Below, piece by piece: positions 46,302 to 54,300 of a stretch of DNA of 64,000 nucleotides. The translations under genes and the position numbers were made by a program. The first letter of the stretch is position 1. Each line of letters begins with the position of its first letter. This DNA is from Salinimicrobium sediminis (GTDB taxonomy: Bacteria > Bacteroidota > Bacteroidia > Flavobacteriales > Flavobacteriaceae). Under the pieces are notes generated by a model. It was not told the DNA's origin. It ran no database searches and saw only the letters and a list, made by a program, of their open reading frames with translations. The stretch is taken from positions 659,187 through 723,186 of the forward strand of contig NZ_OCMF01000002.1 of NCBI RefSeq assembly GCF_900215295.1, read 5' to 3'.

Positions 46302-46614
46302 TAAGGTCTATTCCTCTCCCACTTTTCATTTTAACGGTATAATATTTCCTGATATGCCTGCGCACGTAAAGGAACCTTGCGAGGCCTATGATAAAAATTA
46401 TTGGAGCAATGGCTAGAAGGAAGATCCCCAAATCGATCATGTCTTGCAGGACCTCAACTCTCAATATTGCCACTCCCGAACTCAGCACAACAATAAATGT
46501 GCGGAGGTAAGCAAGGAAAGTCCTTTCGTTAGCCATGCGGGTGCGGTCTATCGCCAGCCAGTCGCGTGTAATAAGATCTTCCTTTATTTTTCTTGTATGT
46601 TTACTTTTCCGCAA
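46285..46614 (-). CDS. DUF202 membrane protein (YidH-like)
   Basis: A 109-residue integral membrane protein: basic N terminus, RTRMANERTFLAYLRTFIVVLSSGVAIL (the DUF202 signature, first helix), a second helix about 62-80 and a basic tail. YidH-type proteins are small inner-membrane proteins of unknown function. It overlaps the next rhodanese gene's 3' end by 14 bases, hence co-transcribed, and overlaps the PepSY gene by 17 bases convergently. Confidence 0.9.
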   Translation of the reverse strand: MRKSKHTRKIKEDLITRDWLAIDRTRMANERTFLAYLRTFIVVLSSGVAILRVEVLQDMIDLGIFLLAIAPIIFIIGLARFLYVRRHIRKYYTVKMKSGRGIDLTTQRV

Positions 46615-46978
46615 AATCTTTCCAGGCCTTATAGCCTCCTTTTAGATCAATGATTTGTTTAAAACCCATTTCTGAAAGCCTGGCTGAAGCCTTTGCACTG
46701 CGGTTACCACTGCGGCAATAGAGATATAAAGGTTCTTCCTTATCAAACTTTTCCATGTTTTTGAAAAAATCATCTGCAAGAAAATCAATATTCTCTGCTC
46801 CTTCTATTGAACCTGCTTTATATTCTTCGGGAGTACGAACATCTATGAATTGAATAGAATCCTCGGTTATCTGCTGCTTGAATTCCGCAGGTTCCAAAAC
46901 TTTTATTTGAGGTTCCTCCTGAGCAAATCCAGGTAAGCTTACTATCGAAAAGAGTAAAACAAACATTAGCTTTTTCAT
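46601..46978 (-). CDS. Periplasmic rhodanese-like protein
   Basis: A 125-residue single-domain rhodanese exported by a signal peptide. Start chosen at 46978 (MKKLMFVLLFSIVSLPGFAQ), where a clean signal begins; the frame to 47035 would add 19 polar residues. Catalytic loop YCRSGNRS (Cys nucleophile, with Arg and Asn) and preceding FIDVRTPEEYKAGSIEGAENID are the GlpE/PspE-type features. PspE-like proteins transfer sulfane sulfur in the periplasm. Overlaps the DUF202 gene, so the two are probably one unit. Confidence 0.92.
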   Translation of the reverse strand: MKKLMFVLLFSIVSLPGFAQEEPQIKVLEPAEFKQQITEDSIQFIDVRTPEEYKAGSIEGAENIDFLADDFFKNMEKFDKEEPLYLYCRSGNRSAKASARLSEMGFKQIIDLKGGYKAWKDFAEK

Positions 46979-47038
46979 ATCTTTTAAAGGTATTATTTTT
47001 ATAGTAGTGGAGCAAAATTCGCACCACACTTCCACGAC

Positions 47039-47689
47039 TTATACTTGAACGTGATTGTAGATCGCCATAAAATGGCAGTAACTTCCTAAAAGCACAAAAA
47101 AATGAAAGATGGCATGATTGAATTTAATCCTGCTAATATTATATAAAATGGCTCCTATAGTATAAGCCAGTCCTCCACCCATTAACCAGTATAAACCTTG
47201 CGAAGAAAGATTCTCATTCAAAGGTTTTATGGCAAAAATGATCACCCATCCCATGCCTACATATAGCAAAGTTGACAGGATCTTGAACCTCCCGGTAAAA
47301 AAGAGTTTGAGAATAGTGCCAAAAAGGGCAATTCCCCAAACCACTGCAAGAATGATCCATCCGGTTTGACCTCGTAGTGTAATTAAAGCAAAAGGGGTAT
47401 AGGTGCCGGCAATTAGGATGAAGATCGCTATATGATCGAAGATTTTATAGATGAAGCGCTTGCGCAGATCCCGGGTGCTGTGGTAAAGTGTTGATGCGGA
47501 ATATAACAGAATAAGTGATGATCCAAAAATGACAAAACTGATCAAGAGTTTAGTGCTGTCAAATTTTGTTGCTTTTAAAAGGAGCAAAAGTAATCCCAGG
47601 ATACTTAAAGCCAATCCCACTGCATGGGTGATAATATTTAGCTTCTCCTCTAGGGAAGGATAAAATCTGATCTTTAAAGGTTTCTTCAT
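47039..47689 (-). CDS. Hemolysin III/PAQR family membrane protein
   Basis: A 216-residue protein with seven helices of the PAQR (hemolysin III, YqfA-like) family. Start at 47689 (MKKPLKIRFYPSLEEKLNI); six more residues exist upstream. Seen: EEKLNIITHAVGLALS (the first conserved His segment), SALYHSTRDLRKRFIYKIFDHIAIFILIAGTYTPFAL and, near the end, the second His pair HAIFHFFVLLGSYCHF. In other bacteria these are membrane-fluidity related or hydrolases with zinc ligands, with His residues visible here. Followed by the rhodanese after 60 bases. Confidence 0.9.
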   Translation of the reverse strand: MKKPLKIRFYPSLEEKLNIITHAVGLALSILGLLLLLLKATKFDSTKLLISFVIFGSSLILLYSASTLYHSTRDLRKRFIYKIFDHIAIFILIAGTYTPFALITLRGQTGWIILAVVWGIALFGTILKLFFTGRFKILSTLLYVGMGWVIIFAIKPLNENLSSQGLYWLMGGGLAYTIGAILYNISRIKFNHAIFHFFVLLGSYCHFMAIYNHVQV

Positions 47690-47910
47690 CTCATATATTC
47701 CCTGCAAAAATACTTGGATAGAGGAACTAATTCAAAAAAAATCAATATCACAATGTAAGAATTAACCTACAATTTTATTCCGTAAAGTATGCTAAATCCG
47801 ATGATCTACATAAATTTTTGGTTTAATAACCAAAAATTTTGTCAAAAAACTTGCTAAATAAATTTATTGGCTTACATTAGCTGCCTAAGGAACAATCATT
47901 TAATCCATTT

Positions 47911-48255
47911 ATGGAGCTACTTATTGCCCTCATTTCTATCGAAATCATAGCCTCCAAGTTTCTGGCTTCTTATATTTCATCTTATCGTCCCGAAGGTCCT
48001 TACGAGGAAAAAAATCCCTTGCTTCGTCTTTTGCTGGACAAGTTAAAAGTAGCTCATGATGAATGGCTTTCCTTCTTCTGTACGATTCTGGCAGTAGGAA
48101 CTTCTCTTTACCTGCTCAATTCTTTATATACAGGACCGGCTTACCAGTTCCTTTTCGTATTTACGGGATTTTATACTACAATTCTCAATTTGGGCGCCGC
48201 TCACAGCAGCTACTTTAGAAGAACCAATTTTATCACCCGAAGACTCTTAAGATAA
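47911..48255 (+). CDS. Small membrane protein of unknown function
   Basis: A 114-residue membrane protein: an N-terminal helix (residues 2-20), a loop, then two helices (about 54-72 and 80-100), basic C terminus (YFRRTNFITRRLLR). No motif recognised. It lies in its own 200-base upstream gap, with a DUF1059 gene 69 bases downstream; the two may be co-transcribed. Confidence 0.6.
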   Translation: MELLIALISIEIIASKFLASYISSYRPEGPYEEKNPLLRLLLDKLKVAHDEWLSFFCTILAVGTSLYLLNSLYTGPAYQFLFVFTGFYTTILNLGAAHSSYFRRTNFITRRLLR

Positions 48256-48324
48256 CAATTACAAGATTTCCCCTATTGGCTTTGAACCAAAAGCTGAAGT
48301 AACTTCATTTTTAAAATAGAAGTT

Positions 48325-48495
48325 ATGAAAACTTTACATTGTCGCGACGCCGGCTATGATTGTGATGGCGTTATAAGAGGAAATTCTGATGAAGAAGTAA
48401 TGGGACAGGCTGCGCAACATGCGCGGGAGGTGCACGGAGTAGAAGCCACTCCCGAAATGTCTGCTCAACTAAAAAACCTAATCCGGGAGGAATAG
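48325..48495 (+). CDS. DUF1059 small protein
   Basis: A 56-residue protein. MKTLHCRDAGYDCDGVIRGNSDEEV matches the DUF1059 pattern (an N-terminal CRDxGxDC... followed by a helix with HxxxxH), here with Cys6, Cys13, His33 and His37 as likely metal ligands in AAQHAREVHGV. Members are small, zinc-binding-like and of unknown role. It would have been missed by a 60-residue cutoff. It is followed by AtoE after 139 bases on the same strand. Confidence 0.85.
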   Translation: MKTLHCRDAGYDCDGVIRGNSDEEVMGQAAQHAREVHGVEATPEMSAQLKNLIREE

Positions 48496-48634
48496 GAATA
48501 AATTTTTCCATTCCTGGAAACCTCAGCAAAAATTTGCTCCGGAGGCTGCCATGGTTTATCTGTCCCGAATTTAAAATTTCACCTAACAACGTCTCTTATT
48601 AAGCTATTCAAACTTTTTCCTCATATTTGAGGGT

Positions 48635-50005
48635 ATGAATATTTCCCGGCTCATCGAATCAGGATTCAGGCGATTTATTCCCTCCCCTTTTACCTTAGCG
48701 GTCTTGCTAACCCTGTTCACTATGGCGTTAGCTTTTTTATTTACCGGAAATTCAGGTTTTTCAGGAGCAGTAAATATTCTGGATTACTGGCAAACCGGAA
48801 TGTGGGATTCAGGTTTACTGGTTTTTGCTGTACAAATGATGCTCATCCTGGTCCTTGGTCATATTCTGGTGCTCAGCAGGCCGGTAGCTAAACTAACCTC
48901 CCGCCTCACTTCTATTGTTAAGGGAAATACAAGTGCTGTATTAATTGTATCCATCTCAACAATGATGGTAGCTTTTTTTAACTGGGGCCTTGGATTAATC
49001 TTTGGAGCCATTATGGCCAGGAAAGTTGCAGAAGCTGCAAGAGAAAGAGATTTTGAAATTAATTATCCCCTGATTGGAGCTGCAGGTTATTCAGGACTCA
49101 TGGTGTGGCATGGAGGAATAAGTGGAAGCGCCTCTTTAAAAGCTGCTGAAAAAGGGCATCTACAAAGTCTCTTTCCCGGAGCCGGAAACGCAGACATTGC
49201 CGCTCGACTTCCTGAATATATTTCTACTGAAACTACGATCTTTTCCTCCTGGAACCTGCTCATCTTTGCCATTCTACTCCTCGTGATCCCGGTAATTTTA
49301 TATGTAATTTCTAAAGTCACGAAGACTGAAAAAGTTGATCTTCCGAAGGAAAAAGATATAAAAGACTCAAAAATTATTTCCGGAGCAGAAAAACTTGACC
49401 ATTCTCCCCTGCTAAAAACAATTTTTGGATTGCTGTTAATTGCTGCCTTTTTTGCAAGCTACTATGGCAACCTGAGCGAAGGAAATCTTACTCCTAATAT
49501 GCTCAACTTTCTTATGCTGGGGCTTTGCATCCTTACGCACAGATCTTTTGTTTCTTTTGTAAATGCTCTGGACGAGGCAATTTTGGGCGCAGGAGCGATA
49601 TTGATCCAGTTTCCGCTCTACTTCGGAGTGATGGGGATCATGAGAGAAACGGGAATGGTCAATGAAATAGCACTGTTCTTTGTGGGAATAGCTTCAGAAG
49701 TAAGTCTGCCGGTATTTACCTTTTTCAGTGCAGGACTGGTTAACATCTTTGTTCCCAGCGGAGGGGGTCAATGGGCAGTGCAGGGACCTGTGGTCATTGA
49801 AAGCGCATTACAATTAGGTGTTCCTCTAAACAAAGCAATAATGGCCTTTGCCTATGGAGACCAGCTCACCAATATGTTACAACCTTTTTGGGCATTACCT
49901 CTACTGGCCATTACCAGGCTTAAAGCCCGGGAAATCCTGCCTTACACCCTCCTGATGATGTTGGGAGGTCTGGTAATTTTTGTCACGGCCCTTTTTCTAA
50001 TTTAG
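48635..50005 (+). CDS. atoE: Short-chain fatty acid transporter AtoE-like
   Basis: A 456-residue integral membrane protein of the AtoE (TIGR00366) family with about eleven helices: PSPFTLAVLLTLFTMALAF, MILVLGHILVLSRPVAKLT, AFFNWGLGLIFGAIMARKVA, YSGLMVWHGGISGSASLKAA, and VNIFVPSGGGQWAVQGPVVIESA with a downstream GDQLTNMLQPFWALPLL. It carries short-chain fatty acids such as butyrate in E. coli. No ato thiolase or CoA-transferase genes are adjacent, so use here is unclear. Convergent with two hemerythrin-like genes, 16-base gap. Confidence 0.93.
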   Translation: MNISRLIESGFRRFIPSPFTLAVLLTLFTMALAFLFTGNSGFSGAVNILDYWQTGMWDSGLLVFAVQMMLILVLGHILVLSRPVAKLTSRLTSIVKGNTSAVLIVSISTMMVAFFNWGLGLIFGAIMARKVAEAARERDFEINYPLIGAAGYSGLMVWHGGISGSASLKAAEKGHLQSLFPGAGNADIAARLPEYISTETTIFSSWNLLIFAILLLVIPVILYVISKVTKTEKVDLPKEKDIKDSKIISGAEKLDHSPLLKTIFGLLLIAAFFASYYGNLSEGNLTPNMLNFLMLGLCILTHRSFVSFVNALDEAILGAGAILIQFPLYFGVMGIMRETGMVNEIALFFVGIASEVSLPVFTFFSAGLVNIFVPSGGGQWAVQGPVVIESALQLGVPLNKAIMAFAYGDQLTNMLQPFWALPLLAITRLKAREILPYTLLMMLGGLVIFVTALFLI

Positions 50006-50021
50006 AGATAGAATTGATCTT

Positions 50022-50483
50022 CTAAGGAAGCCAGAACTTATCCTGCCACTCATCTTCAGAAAAGCTGATTCTATCATGCAGCTTTTCTATATGCACCAGA
50101 TCTTCGGGAGTCGCGTGTAATGCTATTTCTTTGTAAAGAACGCGCTCTTCGAACCTGATGTAAGTGCTTAGCTCTTCTTCCAGCAGATTTAAAACCCTTT
50201 CATTATCACAATCACAGCTAAGTAATTTGTTGATGCGCCTGTGATTCGCCAGCGCCTTTTTTACTCTTACATTACTTCCCAAAAGGGGAAAAATATGCTG
50301 CTCTTCAAGGTCGAAATGCAGATCCAGGTATTCCTGCTTAAACCAATTTGTATAACGTCTTATCCGGTCCTTTTCAACATTCTTTTTCAAGCCAATCCTT
50401 ATGTTCTCACAAACCTGAAGTACCTGAAGGTGTTCCAATGAAAGCGTCTTTAATGCATTTGTTTCAACTGGTGTTGACCTCAT
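50022..50483 (-). CDS. Hemerythrin-like (HHE) domain protein, copy 1
   Basis: A 153-residue four-helix-bundle protein with likely di-iron ligands: LEHLQVLQVC (His-19ish), DLHFDLEEQHIFPLL (HFxxxExxH), ALANHRRINKLL and IRFEERVLYKEI. These match the hemerythrin/HHE pattern of His and Glu. Its neighbour at 50493 is a close paralogue with the same arrangement of motifs (WFKQEYLDLHFDLEE vs WFKTKYLYPHFEAEE), so the pair arose by tandem duplication. Likely binds oxygen or iron, or senses them; function not known. The copies are 9 bases apart, so one operon. Confidence 0.83.
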   Translation of the reverse strand: MRSTPVETNALKTLSLEHLQVLQVCENIRIGLKKNVEKDRIRRYTNWFKQEYLDLHFDLEEQHIFPLLGSNVRVKKALANHRRINKLLSCDCDNERVLNLLEEELSTYIRFEERVLYKEIALHATPEDLVHIEKLHDRISFSEDEWQDKFWLP

Positions 50484-50492
50484 GGTAGTATA

Positions 50493-51107
50493 TTATTTCT
50501 TTTTTTGCTCCCAAAAATGATCTTCCCACAAATCATCGGAAAATGGTACCGCATGATGTCTTTTCTCAATCTCCTCAAATTCCTTTGGGGAAGCAATTTT
50601 CTGCACCTCATTGAAAAGAATTCGCTCTTCAAATCTAATGTGGGCATCCAACTCCTCTTCTATAAGACTAAGGGATTTTGTTATTTCAGATTCATCATCA
50701 AAAAGCCTGCGCAACCGGCGGTGTTCCGCAAGCGCTTTTTTCACCATTGGATCTTCCTCCTCCAGGACAGGGAATACAAATTCTTCTTCCGCTTCAAAAT
50801 GGGGATATAAATATTTTGTTTTAAACCAATTGGTGTATTTCTTCATGCGCCGTGGTTCCACCTGGAATTTGAAACCCTGCCTCAATTTCCAGCACAACAA
50901 CAAACCGTGATGATGATCCCGGCTTAGGGGTTTTAGAGCTTCATGACGTTTAATAGGTTTTTTATTTTCCATGGATTTGTGGGAGTTCAATAATTCTTTT
51001 TTGCCAGGTTCATTTCTCAGATCTCCACATACATTGCAGATCTTGACAGGTTCTTTCGAAGCCCCGGACCTTGCTTTTGTAGATGGATGGTTATCTTGTT
51101 CTGACAT
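50493..51107 (-). CDS. Hemerythrin-like (HHE) domain protein, copy 2, with Cys-containing N-terminal extension
   Basis: A 204-residue paralogue of the gene below it. HHE motifs: LSRDHHHGLLLCWKLRQG, YLYPHFEAEEEFVFPVLEEED, AEHRRLRRLF and IRFEERILFNEVQ. The first ~45 residues carry a CysXXCys pair (ICNVCGDLRNEP), absent in the other copy; the possible alternative start at MENKKPIKRHEAL (residue 46) would omit it, so the start is uncertain. Transcribed first, so it heads the pair. Role not known. Confidence 0.8.
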   Translation of the reverse strand: MSEQDNHPSTKARSGASKEPVKICNVCGDLRNEPGKKELLNSHKSMENKKPIKRHEALKPLSRDHHHGLLLCWKLRQGFKFQVEPRRMKKYTNWFKTKYLYPHFEAEEEFVFPVLEEEDPMVKKALAEHRRLRRLFDDESEITKSLSLIEEELDAHIRFEERILFNEVQKIASPKEFEEIEKRHHAVPFSDDLWEDHFWEQKKK

Positions 51108-51283
51108 AGGAATTAGCGATTAGGACAAATATATCTTATTTATTTCCCCTGTCTTATGAGGTAAATCATATAAATGATCCGATATTAAAGTATTGGGGTT
51201 TTAAAAAGAGTAAGAACCCCTGCAGATTTTAAGTTGCAGTGTCAGAATTCCTTCAGAAGAAACAAAGCTTCAAACTTGATTCC

Positions 51284-51329
51284 CAAAAAAGCAATTAGGC
51301 GAAAAATCCTTAAAAATCTTTCGCCTAAT
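51284..51329 (-). terminator. Terminator for the hybrid histidine kinase
   Basis: Perfect 11-base inverted repeat ATTAGGCGAAA/TTTCGCCTAAT (51294-51304, 51319-51329) with a T run on the minus strand (the A run at 51284-51290), just past the kinase stop. Confidence 0.75.
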
Positions 51330-51376
51330 CTTAATAACAAAAATCTGGTCAAAAGCCGGTATCTCCCAGCTATGCG

Positions 51377-54300
51377 CTAATTGCGATATAACCACAAATG
51401 CATAAGGCTAATAAGTTTATTGACATTAACAGGTTTGGTGAGATAATCATTGGCCCCGGCCTCCAGGCTTTTTGCCTTGTCTTCGGGCATCGCCTTAGCT
51501 GTTAAGGAAATAATTGGTAAATTTTCATAAGCTTCATTATCCCGTATTTTGGAAGTTGCCTCATAGCCATCCATGACCGGCATCATCACATCCATCAACA
51601 CGATATCAATATCCTTTTCCTGCTCAATTTTCTCTATGGCTACTTTTCCGTTATCTGCAAAGACCACTTTCATTCCTGCATCCATGAGTGTTTTAGAAAG
51701 TGCATAGGAGTTGCGTTCATCATCATCCACCAACAGTACCTTTTTACCTTTCAGAAGATTTTTAGGATCGTGTAATTCTGTCAACATTTTTTTCTGTCGG
51801 GAGGAGAGCCTCCCTTCTTCACTGTGTAACATTAAAGAAACCTCATCAAGCAGTTGTTCCGGAGTAGCTGCCCCCTTAATTAAAAGCCTGTCTGTAAAAC
51901 TATGCAACACTTTTGCATCCTTTTTTGAAAGTTCTCTACCCGTAAATACAACCACGGGTATAGTATCTTCTTTCTTTAATGAGTCCATCTTTTTGAGAAG
52001 TTCCAGGCCGCTAATATCCGGAAGGTTTGGATTTAAGATCATACAATCGAAATTTTCTGACTTGAGCTGTGAGAGACCATCTTTACCCGAAGCAGCTATA
52101 GAAATAGTCATCTCCTTGCTTTCTATGATACTCTTAATTTTTTGCTGAGAGTCCTCCTCCCCTTCAATGATCAACAACTTTTTGGTCGAAGAAGACTGTA
52201 GTTTTTTAACTTTCTGAAGTGCATTTTCCAGAACTTTAAATGGTACCGGTTTTAGATTAAAGCCCATTGCTCCCCTGCCTAAAGCCTCACGTCTAAGATC
52301 TTCCCCTGCAAATAAGAATACCGGAATATGCCTGGTCTTCAAATTGAATTTAAGATGATCAAGAACAACGAGGCCTTTCATATCTCTCAGTTGATCATCC
52401 AGTAAAATTCCGTTTGGCTGAAATTGTTCGGCTAGCCTTAATCCATCTTTCCCATCCATGGCAAAAAGAAATTTAAAGCCTTGTTTCTGAAGAATTCCTT
52501 TTACTATTTCCGCAAAGAAGATATCACCTCCTAAGATCAAAACCGAAGCATCAGAAACTTTAATATGCTCCCTGTCATCGGCAAGAACAACATCCTCGTT
52601 AATAACGGATCCATTTTCAGCAGCATCCATTGCGTCTAAATTCCTCGTCTTTGGAAATCCTGCCTCGCTGTAAGAGGACATGGCATCTTCCATTTCCTTT
52701 ATTGGGGCGCTGGTAAGGTCGACCGGAATATAAACCTTAAAGACACTTCCTTTCCCCTCGGTACTTTTGATATGGATCTCACCTCCAAGCAATCTTGAAA
52801 GTTCCCTCGAGATCGTCAAGCCAAGGCCTGTACCTCCATATTGACGGCTGGTACCCCCTTCTGCCTGTTGGAAAGCTTCAAAGATCATCTTCCTTTTGGT
52901 TTCAGGAATACCTATTCCTGTATCTTTCACTGAAACCTCAAGAACCTCTGATACCGGTAAAGAAATTTCCTGAAATTTCACCCCTTCATGAGGTTTACAG
53001 ATAGAGACTTCTACTGAACCTTTTTCTGTAAATTTTATGGCGTTGGAAATAAGATTTTTTATGATCTGTTCTAACCGCTGCCCATCTGTAATAATTTGTT
53101 TTGGAGCATTCGAGTTAGCCTGGATGGTAAATTTAAGTTTCTTGGATTTTGCCAAAGGTTTGAACTGATCCTTAAGATTATTGACCAGGTTCTCTACCGT
53201 TACCTCCTCAGGGTGTATCTGAAGTTTTCCGGCCTCAACTTTTGAAAGATCAAGAATATCATTAATCAGATTCAATAGGCTTAAACCACCTTCATAAATT
53301 ATACTGGCCGACTTTTGCTGGTCTTTGTATAAATTTCCTTTACTGTTATCGCTAAGATCTTTTGAAAGAATAAGAAGGCTATTAAGCGGCGTTCTCAATT
53401 CATGAGACATATTAGCCAGGAATTCTGACTTATACTTACTGGCAAGTTCCAGTTCCTTTGCTTTTCGTTCCACCTCAACCCTGCTGTACTGCAGATCCTC
53501 CTTTTGCATCTCAAGATCTTTCGTCTTTGATTCAAGATCATCATTGGCCATTTGAAGTTCCTTACTCTGGATCTTGAGTTTTTCCTGTTGTTTAAGAAGC
53601 TCTTCAGACTGTCGCTGCGACTCTTCCAGCAGGTCTTTCATTTTCTCTCTATCCAGGGCAGAGTTTGTAGTAATTGCTATGTTTTCTCCTACGGAGCGCA
53701 TCAATTCGAGCTGATTGTCATTGAATGACTCAAAGGATCCAATTTCTATCACCCCTTTTACTTCCCCATCTATCATAAATGGCTGTACCAGAATATGTCG
53801 GGGTTTTTCTTCTCCCAGTCCCGAAGAGACACTAATATAATCGGATGGTATTCCTGAAATAACGATCACTTCTTTTTCCAATGCGGCCTGTCCTACTAAT
53901 CCCTCTCCAAATTCAAAGGTTGTTTTTAAAGATTTGCGTCTGGTAAAGGCATAGGAGCCGGTCATTCTCAAATGTTTCTTGTCCTCAAATCTTTCGGCCA
54001 GATAAATGACCCCAACTTGCCCGTCAAGATATTTTGTGAGATAAGAAATAATATTTTTAGAAAGGGTAAGCAGGTCCTGTTCTCCCCTCATCCTGTCGTT
54101 AAGCCCGGCCTGTCCTGTTTTGATCCAGGCTTCATTTTCATTCTCTTCAGAAATGCGCTTCAGGTTTTCGGTCATAGAGTTAAGGGCGATACCTAATTGA
54201 TCGGCCTCAGATCTCAGCGGCATCTCGATAGAGAAGTTCCCTTCAGCAATAGTGTTGGCCGCCTTAACAATAGTGGTAAAGGAGTCTACCATCGCATTGA

